Program-made: the position numbers and the translations under genes
Part shown: in pieces, positions 1 through 8,537 of the stretch
How the letters are laid out: the number at the start of each line of letters is the position of its first letter
How positions within the stretch are numbered: the stretch's first letter is position 1
The notes under the pieces: model-generated
Seen by the model: only the letters and a program-made list of their open reading frames with translations
Database searches by the model: none
Told to the model about the DNA's origin: nothing
Assembly: GCA_030066975.1 (NCBI GenBank)
Contig: JASJAO010000011.1
Span: 25,540 to 89,539, forward strand
Source of the DNA: Henriciella sp.
Lineage (GTDB): Bacteria; Pseudomonadota; Alphaproteobacteria; Caulobacterales; Hyphomonadaceae
DNA length: 64,000 nt
Direction of reading: 5' to 3'

Positions 1-1620
1 GCGCTTACCGCCTTGTCTGATACGGAGCTTATCTGGCGCAGTTTTTTGCGCTGGGGAAAAGACTGCGTTCAATATCTGGAAGGTGACTATGCGTTTGCAT
101 GCATAGACACTGATCGTAGAGCTGTCTTCCTAGCGCGCGATCATATTGGGTCGCGGCCTTTATACTGGGCTTTACGAGGCGAGACATTCTTGTTCGGTAC
201 ATCGGTGGAGGCGCTTGTCGGCTTCAGCGATCTCCAGTGGTCAATCGATGAAGAGGTCATTGCAGAGTACCTCTTCTACCCTGTGACACCGGTGTCCAAA
301 CCTTTTTTTCAGGACCTCCATTCGGTTCTTCCCGGTGGGTATGTTCAGCTCGATCAAGGCCAAGTCACGACGGAGCGCTGGTGGGATCCGTCCGATAAAG
401 TTATCCGCCGTATTGACGGTAAGGACGATGTGGTCGCCGAATGCAGGCGTTTACTGGATGATGCGGTGATTAAGCGTATCCAAACCAGCAGACCTGTCGG
501 CAGTCATTTCAGCGGTGGCCTCGATTCGACCGGCGTAGGTGTGATCGCATCGCGGTACCTGCGCTCGAAAGGACAACAACTGGCTGGCGCCTATGCCTGG
601 TCACCTCCAGTCTCTGAGGATTATCCGGACGACCATGCGCGGGATGAACGCCCCTTTATCGACGCGATTGCTGAGGCCGAGAGTATACCGTTACGCTTTG
701 GGGCAGGGGACTCGGAGAATTTTCTCGAATTCATCAATCGCCCCATGGAGTTTGAGAACGAAACTGACCTTGCGGACGAGTTGCCGATTTTGCAGGCGGC
801 CCGTTCCGACCAGGTTGGAACGATGCTCTCGGGATGGGCCGGTGACGAGGCATTCTCTTCTCATGGCCGCGGCTATTTGGGGTATCTGATCCTTCGAGGG
901 CGATTCGCCACCGCGAAGAAGTTTGTCCATTTCCGCTACAAGTCTTTGAAGAATCTACCGCTATTGATGTCTCTGATGTGGTGGGAAGTGGTTCATCCAC
1001 TTCTGCCGACCGGACTCTACCATCGCTTGGGCCGCTATCAGTATTTCAGCGAGGATTTCCTGTTTGCTTCAATGCAACTGTCAAAGCGGCATGGAAAGCT
1101 ACGACAGCGCCGGCGGAACAGCATCAAGTTTACACTCAACCCGAACCGAAACCTTAAGCGCCACCTGCAGGCGGGACATGTTAATCGACGAATGGAGTCG
1201 TGGGCGGCATGGTCGGCCCCTTACGGCTTTCAGTATCGCTATCCATTAGCGGATCGGCAGCTTCTTGAGTTTTTACTCACTTTGCCGCCGGAAGAGCTGT
1301 TCCTGGACACCACACCGCGGGGGCTTGCCAGAGCAGTGTTGGCCGATTGTGTGCCGCCTGAGGCCTCCAAAGAAGACATCGCGAATGAACGACTGCGTTA
1401 CAATACGCGAGTTGGGGCCTGGAATGCGCTGGCAGAAAGCGCTGAAGCGGGCGGCTACGCCGATGAGTGCCCCTGGATCGACAAAGCCGCGTTCCTTGAG
1501 GCCTTGAAACAGCCATTAGATCAGAATGACAAATCCTACATTGTCACATTTGCCAGTATTACCGCGGCCGCCCGCGTCTGGGCGCTCTATCGCCGGGCGA
1601 AGCGCTATGGTTGGGTGTGA
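1..1620 (+). CDS. Asparagine synthase (glutamine-hydrolysing)-like amidotransferase, 5' end cut by window
   Basis: The reading frame is open from base 1, so the true start lies left of the window. The first part matches the end of a class II glutamine amidotransferase domain (GDYAFA, then RDHIGSRPLYW). It is followed by an ATP-pyrophosphatase synthetase domain with the PP-loop SGGLDS near in-window residue 171. The catalytic N-terminal Cys would be outside the window. AsnB-family proteins in polysaccharide loci are known to amidate sugar uronic acids (WbpS type) as well as to make asparagine. The neighbouring uronate epimerase makes sugar amidation attractive here, but that is inference. It is on the opposite strand to the following genes and ends tail to tail with the epimerase, 18 bp away. 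Family call secure; substrate unknown. Confidence 0.88.
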   Translation, partial: ALTALSDTELIWRSFLRWGKDCVQYLEGDYAFACIDTDRRAVFLARDHIGSRPLYWALRGETFLFGTSVEALVGFSDLQWSIDEEVIAEYLFYPVTPVSKPFFQDLHSVLPGGYVQLDQGQVTTERWWDPSDKVIRRIDGKDDVVAECRRLLDDAVIKRIQTSRPVGSHFSGGLDSTGVGVIASRYLRSKGQQLAGAYAWSPPVSEDYPDDHARDERPFIDAIAEAESIPLRFGAGDSENFLEFINRPMEFENETDLADELPILQAARSDQVGTMLSGWAGDEAFSSHGRGYLGYLILRGRFATAKKFVHFRYKSLKNLPLLMSLMWWEVVHPLLPTGLYHRLGRYQYFSEDFLFASMQLSKRHGKLRQRRRNSIKFTLNPNRNLKRHLQAGHVNRRMESWAAWSAPYGFQYRYPLADRQLLEFLLTLPPEELFLDTTPRGLARAVLADCVPPEASKEDIANERLRYNTRVGAWNALAESAEAGGYADECPWIDKAAFLEALKQPLDQNDKSYIVTFASITAAARVWALYRRAKRYGWV

Positions 1621-1638
1621 CGGGCCGTCTGGCCGGGC

Positions 1639-2667
1639 TTACTTTTCGACACCTGAGGCTAATTCGGGGGTCCGAGACGGGTCCTCAGGCTGCGCTCTCG
1701 ACCGCCAATCCTGAAACCAGGTCACAAACCGTTCCAAACCGGTTTGCAGCGACGTATCAGGCGAGAAGCCATAGTCATTCTGCAATCTGGAGACGTCGGC
1801 AAATGTCTCAACCATATCGCCGGGTGGGAGATCGGCGAGTTGAACTTCGGCTTTTTTGTTGAGCAGGGTTTCAAGGATCTCGATCATGCCGCCGACGGGC
1901 TCGGGCTTGTGATTGCCGATATTATAGACGCGATGTTGTTTGATCTCTGGCGCGGCGTCCTGAACGTCCTCGACAAGATGCACGATGGTTGTGACGATAT
2001 CGTCAATATAGGTGAAGTCCCGCCGGACATTGCCATGGTTGAACAGCCTGATCGGGCGGTTGTTCAGAATGGCGTCGGCGAAGGTCCAATAAGCCATGTC
2101 AGGTCGCCCCCAAGGGCCGTAGACTGTGAAGAACCGCAGACCCACCATGTCGATTGCGTACATGGATGAATAGGTGTCTGACAGCACCTCGTCAGCGATC
2201 TTTGAGGCCGCATAAAGCGATTTCGGCGTTTTAAGCAGCATGCCTTCATGGAAAGGCACCGTATCCATGCCGCTATAAACCGAACTCGATGACGCATACA
2301 TCAGTCGTTTCACTGATTTTGTGTTGCGCACGGCCTCAAGCAAGCTGACCTGTCCGTAAAGATTGGAGCTGGCATAGTCCATCGGCTGGAGGAAGGAATG
2401 GCGCACACCGGCCTGGGCAGCGAGGTGTACAACAGCGTCCGGTTGTTCCTCGGCCATCAGGGTCTGCAAGGCCTCACTGTCGGTAATATCCAACTCGAGT
2501 TGTGTAGAGCCTTGGCAGAGCGCTTCAATGCGAGCACGCTTCAAGGCTGGATCATAGTAGCTGTTATAATTGTCGATACCGACCACATGAAAACCGTCAA
2601 TCGCCTGCAGCGCCTGGCACGTATGTGCACCAACAAATCCTGCTGATCCGGTTACGAGTATCCTCAT
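1639..2667 (-). CDS. NAD-dependent epimerase, probable UDP-glucuronate 4-epimerase
   Basis: A 342-residue extended short-chain dehydrogenase. The N-terminal Rossmann glycine motif is GSAGFVG (residues 7-13), followed by GIDNYNSYYD, which is typical of the CapI/UDP-glucuronate 4-epimerase branch. The active-site SSSVYS and YAASK (Tyr-x-x-x-Lys) are present, as is the signature FFTVYGPWGRPDMA. The predicted reaction is UDP-glucuronate to UDP-galacturonate in the cytoplasm, supplying an acidic sugar to the polysaccharide. The length is normal for the family. It is the last gene of the leftward run and is separated from the polymerase gene by about 310 bp, so it may have its own promoter. Other nucleotide-sugar epimerases of the same fold cannot be fully excluded. 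Confidence 0.85.
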   Translation of the reverse strand: MRILVTGSAGFVGAHTCQALQAIDGFHVVGIDNYNSYYDPALKRARIEALCQGSTQLELDITDSEALQTLMAEEQPDAVVHLAAQAGVRHSFLQPMDYASSNLYGQVSLLEAVRNTKSVKRLMYASSSSVYSGMDTVPFHEGMLLKTPKSLYAASKIADEVLSDTYSSMYAIDMVGLRFFTVYGPWGRPDMAYWTFADAILNNRPIRLFNHGNVRRDFTYIDDIVTTIVHLVEDVQDAAPEIKQHRVYNIGNHKPEPVGGMIEILETLLNKKAEVQLADLPPGDMVETFADVSRLQNDYGFSPDTSLQTGLERFVTWFQDWRSRAQPEDPSRTPELASGVEK

Positions 2668-2979
2668 TGGGTCAGCGTCCTGGTGAGTTGGTGTGGGGTG
2701 ACAAGATTTTGTCGATTTTGAACTGCATCATGATCTAGTGTCCAAGTCTCGATTTGCGAGCGTTAACCGATTGGTTCCTGCAAAGGCCCATACGGTGAAT
2801 TTCTAAATCTCCAAACCAGATTTGACCCCGAACGTGCAAGGATTCATTTGCAGACCAGGCCTTGCCCAATCTCGCAAAGCTTTCGGTCGCCGTGAAGCGT
2901 GGTGAATTCTGGGCGCCTGCTCGATGCGGAATTTGAATTGCCGTACTGTATGCAGCGCTGAATACGCTCAGCCAGTCAG
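2668..2979. other. Intergenic stretch without a convincing gene
   Basis: There are 312 bases between the epimerase and the polymerase-like gene. The minus strand has an 82-codon open frame starting at a TTG that overlaps the polymerase stop codon, but its composition is not protein-like and it has no recognisable motif. I see no clear promoter, hairpin terminator or RNA. Confidence 0.5.
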
Positions 2980-4377
2980 TCAACGCATGTGTCTAGAATT
3001 GTTCAATCGACCGGTCGCAAACCGTGCGTTCAGTCGTCGTCTTTCCCGTTCTTGGTCCCGGATCGCCGTCATGGCCAACCTTCTTTGGTGAACGTAGCTC
3101 GCGGTTATGCCAATGACAAAGGCTGTGAACACCATATTCGTGACGAACAGGGCTTGGAGAAGCAAGAAGGACAAGATCAGAAAGAGCGTCATTTCCAGCG
3201 CATTCTTTCGGCCAAGCTGCAGGAGCAAGATGGCTGGGCATACGAAGATCAACAGGATGCCGAAGGCGCCGAGATCGAACATAACCTCCAAGAGTTGCGA
3301 GTTCAGCGGAAGAATTCTGGCATTTTCTCCATAGCCGGCACCCAGGCCGTACTCCCTGCTGAACACATAATTATAGCGGCCCAGCCCAACGCCGAAGGCG
3401 GCAACTTCCGGGTTCCTCTGGGCATAATCACTGGCATAGAATTCCTGTCGATAGACGGTCTCGCCATCAAGACCGACTTCGACCTCATCGAATCGATCCA
3501 TGATTGTGCTTTCGATGGTCGAGTAGGCTGCGTTACCCAAGGACGGATTGGCAATGAACAAGAGCGATAGCGGCAGCAATCCGATGATTCCGACGCGAAG
3601 CAGTTTTGGAGAAATCGAGCCGACAATGAGAATCGTAAGCGCCACGGCAAAGAAAAAGGAACCCGAGAAGGTTAGCAATGCCATGAGCAAGCTTACGAAT
3701 CCGGTGCCAAGAAGGAACAGGCGACTATCTGGCGATCTCGCCTGGCGCACCAGATAGAACGCAGCGACAGCGGCAACAAAAAGAACATAGGCAAGGCGTT
3801 TTGGCTCAGAAGCAAGGCCATTCACCCGCAAGGTTCCAAATCCCATGGCCAGGCTGTAACCGCCGCTTGAACCGCGAACGATAGCCCGAAACGGAAGCCC
3901 GGTTTCAAGTGCGAATATCTGGTAAAGTGAGTATCCGGAATGGATCGCACCGGCAATCGCGAGCCCCCAGATCGCAGCCCTCATATCCGCCCGTGTTCGC
4001 ACTTTTGCGAAGGCATACAAGAAAGTGAACGCCATCGACGAATAGTAAAGAGCGCGCATGAATGGACGCGATCCGGCGCCGCCTTGATAAACGCCCCAGG
4101 CTAACGTTGCCAGGATACAGATGCCGAGCACACCGATCAGGCCGCCATGGATACCGACGCGGCCGGTCTTGTCTGCAACGATCAACCAAGCCCCCAGAAT
4201 CAGCGGAACAATTTGAACCGGGGCGATCTGAGATACGACCGGCACAATGAAGTAGAGCGACAGGATTGTGGGCAGGGCGTAAAGCAACAGCTCCTGACGT
4301 CGGATGAGCGCGTAGACGGTGAACGCCACACAGAGCGCCACAACCACGTAATCAACCCAACTGTGTCCGACTGGCAT
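2980..4377 (-). CDS. O-antigen ligase/polymerase-like (Wzy/WaaL type) membrane protein
   Basis: A 465-residue protein made almost entirely of hydrophobic segments (about 10-12 predicted helices). A large loop around residues 285-345 contains charged and aromatic residues, as in the periplasmic loop of O-antigen ligase/polymerase proteins. The C-terminus is a basic cytoplasmic tail. In such loci these proteins join undecaprenyl-linked repeat units into a chain (Wzy) or transfer chains to an acceptor (WaaL). Sequence alone does not separate these roles, and the family has few invariant residues. Its position among glycosyltransferases and modification genes supports polymerase. It is flanked by gaps of 129 bp upstream and about 312 bp downstream, so it may be transcribed separately. 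Confidence 0.75.
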   Translation of the reverse strand: MPVGHSWVDYVVVALCVAFTVYALIRRQELLLYALPTILSLYFIVPVVSQIAPVQIVPLILGAWLIVADKTGRVGIHGGLIGVLGICILATLAWGVYQGGAGSRPFMRALYYSSMAFTFLYAFAKVRTRADMRAAIWGLAIAGAIHSGYSLYQIFALETGLPFRAIVRGSSGGYSLAMGFGTLRVNGLASEPKRLAYVLFVAAVAAFYLVRQARSPDSRLFLLGTGFVSLLMALLTFSGSFFFAVALTILIVGSISPKLLRVGIIGLLPLSLLFIANPSLGNAAYSTIESTIMDRFDEVEVGLDGETVYRQEFYASDYAQRNPEVAAFGVGLGRYNYVFSREYGLGAGYGENARILPLNSQLLEVMFDLGAFGILLIFVCPAILLLQLGRKNALEMTLFLILSFLLLQALFVTNMVFTAFVIGITASYVHQRRLAMTAIRDQERERRRLNARFATGRLNNSRHMR

Positions 4378-4506
4378 AGGTTCATCCCACCTTTGAGATT
4401 AATCTACTCGTATCGTGCGTATGATCAAATGAACGCGGCAGCAATAAGGTGGCTCGGGTCAAGCGTCTTTCAGCTCATGTTCGCTTGATCTGCGAGGAAG
4501 TCATGT

Positions 4507-5703
4507 TCAGACAAGCCTGTGCATATGGGCCATCAGATCCGATGCCGTGCCTGACCAGGAATAGTGCTGACGGACCGTGTTGATCTGGTCCTGTGTGGAT
4601 TGAGCCCACAGATCACGGGTGACAAAATCGATGATGGCGTCGGCAAGCGCCGAGGGGTCACTGTCCACGAGTCGGCCGTTGCTGATGGTCGTGATATCGG
4701 GCAGGGCGCCTGCAGGCGATCCGATGACCGGCAGGCCGGCGGCCGCAGCATCCAGCGCCGTCATACAAAATCCCTCTTCCGTTGAGGGCTGAATGTAGAG
4801 ATTTGCAGCGTCATAGAGGTTTGGCAGTTCAGAAAATGGAACCGACCCACTTGTGATCACGATGTCCTGTAGCCCTCGTGCTGCAAGATCGCTGTCGATG
4901 GCGTCCTTGTACCCGGAGATGCGGGCAGCCGGCCCGGCAACACGCCAGCGAAAATCGAGCCCTGCAGTCTGCAGAAGGTGAGCGACTTCAGGGATCAGGT
5001 GTTGGCGCTTATGCGGGACCCAGCCGCCCATTGTCAGCAATTGAACCGGTGTTCCAGGGGCTGGGCGCCTGGAAGAGGGCGGTGACATGCGGTCAAGAAG
5101 ATCGCTGAAAACCCCGTGGGGTAGGGTTTGAATATTGTCACCGGGGCGTACGCGCGCCAATGCCTCGCTCACCTGGTCGCTCGGCGTGACATAGAGATCG
5201 TAGGCATGGCGTTTGAGCCGCGACTGGTTTTTCCAGGCCACCGCGCTGACACGCAGTTTGTCTTTCAGTCGCCGCAAAATGGCGTCACCCTCCCAGGAGG
5301 TCGAGCACTCCATTGGCGGCAGATTATGAACGGTTGCGCCGCAGGGAATACCGGCCGCTTTCAGCTTTGCGGTTTCCAGCGTTTCCATAAGGAACAGGCC
5401 GAAGAAGACATGAACAAAATCAGTGTTGCCGCGCTCAGCCGCTGCCTGGACCACAGCATTGGCCGCTGTACAGAACGCATATCGGCTGACCCGGCTGGGG
5501 TCACCAGAATCCGGATAGTCGGCGTCAATGAATGTCACCTCGTAGGGCAACGCCGAGAGATCGACCTGGTCTTTCTGCTGGTTCGGCACCAACAGGTTGA
5601 CCTCGTGTCCGAGGGCCGCGAGTGCTGTGCAGGTCTCATGCACATAGTTCACGGTTCCGCCAACACGCGGCAGAAAGTGTTCACTGAGCCCAAGGAGTCT
5701 CAT
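4507..5703 (-). CDS. Glycosyltransferase family 4 protein
   Basis: A 398-residue GT-B fold glycosyltransferase. The N-terminus (LSEHFLPRVGGTVNYV) has the GG loop of GT4 acceptor domains, and the C-terminal donor domain has the EEGFCMTALDAAAAGLPVIG stretch. The usual E-x7-E motif of GT4 enzymes reads E-x7-D here, with Asp replacing the second Glu. It probably adds a hexose or uronic acid from a nucleotide sugar to the lipid-linked repeat unit at the inner face of the membrane. The downstream GT2 gene lies in the same orientation after a 46-bp gap. Donor and linkage cannot be told from sequence. Confidence 0.85.
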   Translation of the reverse strand: MRLLGLSEHFLPRVGGTVNYVHETCTALAALGHEVNLLVPNQQKDQVDLSALPYEVTFIDADYPDSGDPSRVSRYAFCTAANAVVQAAAERGNTDFVHVFFGLFLMETLETAKLKAAGIPCGATVHNLPPMECSTSWEGDAILRRLKDKLRVSAVAWKNQSRLKRHAYDLYVTPSDQVSEALARVRPGDNIQTLPHGVFSDLLDRMSPPSSRRPAPGTPVQLLTMGGWVPHKRQHLIPEVAHLLQTAGLDFRWRVAGPAARISGYKDAIDSDLAARGLQDIVITSGSVPFSELPNLYDAANLYIQPSTEEGFCMTALDAAAAGLPVIGSPAGALPDITTISNGRLVDSDPSALADAIIDFVTRDLWAQSTQDQINTVRQHYSWSGTASDLMAHMHRLV

Positions 5704-5749
5704 GGTCTGCCCTTCGTGTGAACAGAACTGAGCGGTATCAGGGGTGGCA

Positions 5750-6790
5750 TCAGTGAAACCTTACGCCGCGGATTGATCGCAGACGTGAAATCACGGCCTG
5801 AGCTGTGCCGATGCCTGCAATCTGCCGGACCGTGCGTTCCAGACGAGAGCCGCTCCAGACATAGTTAGGATCAATCTCCCTGGCGGTTGCCAACAGTTTT
5901 TGAGCCTCAGCTCGCTGGCTGTTCCAGTTGCGCACCGCCAGCGCGTCGAAGCGTCTGCACAGTGCGGCGCGTACTTCAGCCGGAAGAGCCTTGCGCCTCA
6001 GCTGGAAGGCGTCCATCACATTGGTTCCGACCTGTCGCCGGGCGGCGATCTTTTCGGCGGTATCATCTGATGACACGCGCCTCAGATCAGAATGATGGCG
6101 ATAGAGATAGAAAACGTCCGGCACCGGCTCATAGATCCAGCCCGCCTGTAACAGACGCAAAAGCAAATCGCCGTCTTCATCCGTCGCTAAAGTTGGGTCG
6201 TAACCGGCGGCATCTTCGATGGCGGCTCTGGCAAACAAGGCCCCGCAATGATGCAGAAATGGTGCTGTCAGCAATCGGCTGAGTTGGGCGTCGCGCGTCG
6301 GCTCAACAGTGCGATAGCTGTGATTCTCGGTACTGATGCCGCGCTCAACAAACACGTGTTTGGTGGGCGCGAACGGGATGCGCTTGTCTGCTGGATCGGC
6401 GTGTGCTGCATTGAGCAGATGTTCCAGGTGTTCCGGATCGATGGCGTCGTCGGCGTCCAGGAATTTTATGAACCCGGCACGAGCCACCGAAAACCCGGTA
6501 TTCCGTGCTTGTCCCTGCCGATGGTTCTCGCGGTGACGCAGCAAAGTGATGGGAAGTGCGGTGGTTTCACAGGCTGTCTGGAGCGCCGCCGCGTGTTCGG
6601 GATCAGAGCGGTCATCGACAATGATCCACTCAAAGTCTTGTAGCGTTTGAGCCTCAAGCGATGCCACCGTGTCCTGAAATCCGCGCGACAGATTATAGAC
6701 GGGTGTAATCACACTCACCGCCGATGAGGCGGTGGACGCGGTTGGCGCTAAAATCGTATCGAATGGTGCGGCTTCGAGCGTGCGTTTCAT
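5750..6790 (-). CDS. Glycosyltransferase family 2 protein
   Basis: A 346-residue GT-A fold glycosyltransferase. It has SVITPVYN at the start of the Rossmann-like domain (about residue 25), WIIVDDRS for the nucleotide-binding aspartates, and KFLDADDAI as the DxD metal-binding motif near residue 115. About 25 residues precede the catalytic domain. Its ATG overlaps the stop codon of the upstream GT4 gene as ATGA, so the two are probably translationally coupled and act on the same repeat unit. The C-terminal 100 residues have no recognised domain. Substrates unknown. Confidence 0.85.
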   Translation of the reverse strand: MKRTLEAAPFDTILAPTASTASSAVSVITPVYNLSRGFQDTVASLEAQTLQDFEWIIVDDRSDPEHAAALQTACETTALPITLLRHRENHRQGQARNTGFSVARAGFIKFLDADDAIDPEHLEHLLNAAHADPADKRIPFAPTKHVFVERGISTENHSYRTVEPTRDAQLSRLLTAPFLHHCGALFARAAIEDAAGYDPTLATDEDGDLLLRLLQAGWIYEPVPDVFYLYRHHSDLRRVSSDDTAEKIAARRQVGTNVMDAFQLRRKALPAEVRAALCRRFDALAVRNWNSQRAEAQKLLATAREIDPNYVWSGSRLERTVRQIAGIGTAQAVISRLRSIRGVRFH

Positions 6791-7893
6791 GCGGCGCGGT
6801 CTGCCAAAATCTGCTCATAGGCTGTGAGAACGCGCTTTGCGATCCCGTCCCAGCGATAGGACCGCTGCACCAGATCGCGGCCACGCTTGCCCATGGCGGC
6901 GCGTTCGGATGTCGAGGTTTGCAGAGCAGCTTTTAATCCGCTGTATATCGCTTCGGCTGTGGGTTCGACATACCATCCGGCCGCATTGGTTTGAAGCTCC
7001 TGCCACGGCGTCCCCGTCGTGGTCAGGACGGGAACGTTGTGTGCCAGCGCCTCAGCCACGGCGATGCCGAAATTTTCCGAATAGGTTGGTAGTACAAACA
7101 GATCGGCATTCGCGAGAAGCCGAGATTTGTCCTCACCATATTGTGGACCAATGACCTCAAAATCGTCGGACAGGCCTTTGGTCTTGACCAGAGCGGCGAT
7201 CTCTTCGGCATGCCCAATCTCGCTCGGACCCGCAATCACAGTTTTCCAACCTTCCGGGCGCAATCTCGACCAGGCGTCCACCAGGAGCGGCAGACCCTTT
7301 TTGGGGTGTACGCGTCCGAGAAACAGCGCGGTTTGGCGCGTATCTGCTTCCTTCGCGGCGCATGTCAGTGCTGCCAGATCTGCATCACTCGGTATGTCGA
7401 CGCCGTTCGGTGCGATGTGGATTTCCGGTTTGAGGCCGAGCTGTCGGAGCTGGTCTGCTTCCTGTTGCGAGGTCGCGTGCAATGCGGCGGCGCGTTGCAG
7501 ATCCCGTTTCTGATAAAGTGCCCAGGCGACCTTTTTCTTGAGCCATTTGTAGCGAATGGCCCAGGGCTCGAGCATGCCTCTAGGACTGACGACGCGCGAG
7601 ATGTCGTATTGCACGCACAGTTTGGTGAGGGCGTGATTGTGCGGCAACCAGACGCCATTGTCGTGGAGAATGTCTATGCCCGGAAACGCGGAGGGCAAAT
7701 TTTCAATACCCCCTCCCAGCACGGTCAAGCCGCTCTCACGATCGATAACATCCGCTGTTTCGGCCGAGCCATCAGGTGCCCATACGCCAACGTCTGCGCC
7801 TGCCGCCGCCAGCGCGGCTCCCAGCCGCGAGACGGAGAGCACAGGCCCGCCATATTCAGGGCGGAAACTGGTTGTGGTCAGCAGAACGCGCAT
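6787..7893 (-). CDS. Glycosyltransferase family 4 protein
   Basis: A 368-residue GT-B enzyme. The N-terminus MRVLLTTTSFRPEYGGP has the typical GG acceptor loop. Mid-protein FLGRVHPKKG precedes the donor domain, and the canonical E-x7-E motif is in SENFGIAVAEAL near residue 275. This contrasts with the altered motif of the other GT4 gene at 4507-5703. It overlaps the following GT2 gene by 4 bp (ATGA) and follows the acetyltransferase gene after 9 bp, so it lies inside a compact operon. Likely role: sugar transfer during repeat-unit assembly. Donor unknown. Confidence 0.87.
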   Translation of the reverse strand: MRVLLTTTSFRPEYGGPVLSVSRLGAALAAAGADVGVWAPDGSAETADVIDRESGLTVLGGGIENLPSAFPGIDILHDNGVWLPHNHALTKLCVQYDISRVVSPRGMLEPWAIRYKWLKKKVAWALYQKRDLQRAAALHATSQQEADQLRQLGLKPEIHIAPNGVDIPSDADLAALTCAAKEADTRQTALFLGRVHPKKGLPLLVDAWSRLRPEGWKTVIAGPSEIGHAEEIAALVKTKGLSDDFEVIGPQYGEDKSRLLANADLFVLPTYSENFGIAVAEALAHNVPVLTTTGTPWQELQTNAAGWYVEPTAEAIYSGLKAALQTSTSERAAMGKRGRDLVQRSYRWDGIAKRVLTAYEQILADRAA

Positions 7894-7902
7894 GGGTTGG
7901 GT

Positions 7903-8445
7903 CTATGGACGCACAGCGCGCGGTCGAACCGGTTCGGCAGGATTGCCGACATAGACGGTCCAGGGCTCAAGGTCTTTGTGGGCGACCGACCCGAGGGCCA
8001 GCACAGCGCCTTCCTTAATCGTAACGCCAGGCGCGACCACGGCTTTGGCGGCGACCCAGCTCTTGTCCTCGAGCGTGATTGGCTCTGTGATCAAGTCGAA
8101 GCTCTCAATCGCCCAGTCGTGGCTGCCTGTGCAGAGATAGGCGGCCTGGCTCAAACACGCGCTTTCGCCAATGGTCACCATGGCGAGATTATCGATCCAG
8201 ACATCTTCGCCAATCCAGCTGTGCGCGCCAACCGAAAGGCGCCAGGGAAATTTGATCCGAACATTCGGTTTGATAACCACCCCGTCGGAGATCTTCGCGC
8301 CAAAAAGGCGTAGCAGGGACCGCCGCCAACCGGACCCTGGCAGAGGGCTGCGAAACAGCAGAACGGACACGACAATCCAGACCAATTCCACAACCAAAGA
8401 CCGCCCGCGTTTGAAGTCTGAATTGTCAAAGGTTTCCAGTTTCAT
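7903..8445 (-). CDS. WcaF-type putative O-acetyltransferase (left-handed beta-helix)
   Basis: A 180-residue protein. The N-terminal part (about residues 1-45) is hydrophobic and basic (WIVVSVLLFRSPLPG). It is followed by hexapeptide repeats of the left-handed beta-helix family (VVIKPNVRIK, IGEDVWIDNLAMVTIG, VVAPGVTIKEGAVLALGS). SHDWAIESFDL contains the probable catalytic His region. The layout and length match the WcaF/colanic-acid acetyltransferase family, which transfers acetyl from acetyl-CoA to a sugar hydroxyl. Neighbours are glycosyltransferases on the same strand. It probably acetylates the repeat unit in the cytoplasm. Confidence 0.85.
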   Translation of the reverse strand: MKLETFDNSDFKRGRSLVVELVWIVVSVLLFRSPLPGSGWRRSLLRLFGAKISDGVVIKPNVRIKFPWRLSVGAHSWIGEDVWIDNLAMVTIGESACLSQAAYLCTGSHDWAIESFDLITEPITLEDKSWVAAKAVVAPGVTIKEGAVLALGSVAHKDLEPWTVYVGNPAEPVRPRAVRP

Positions 8446-8537
8446 TCAGTTGGGCCTAGCATCGGACGATCAGGGGACCAAGCACGGGCGTGTTGCGTCA
8501 TGGTATGCTCAGGTGTCGCGGTCTTGTGATACAAAGT

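Noticed and set aside
2735..2983. Minus-strand 82-codon frame in the gap after the polymerase-like gene
   Set aside because: It starts with TTG overlapping the upstream stop, but its composition is not protein-like and it has no motif.
7141..8313. Long plus-strand open frame of about 390 codons opposite glycosyltransferase and acetyltransferase genes
   Set aside because: It lies antisense to two well-supported genes and arises from GC-rich third positions; the amino-acid pattern is not that of a real protein.
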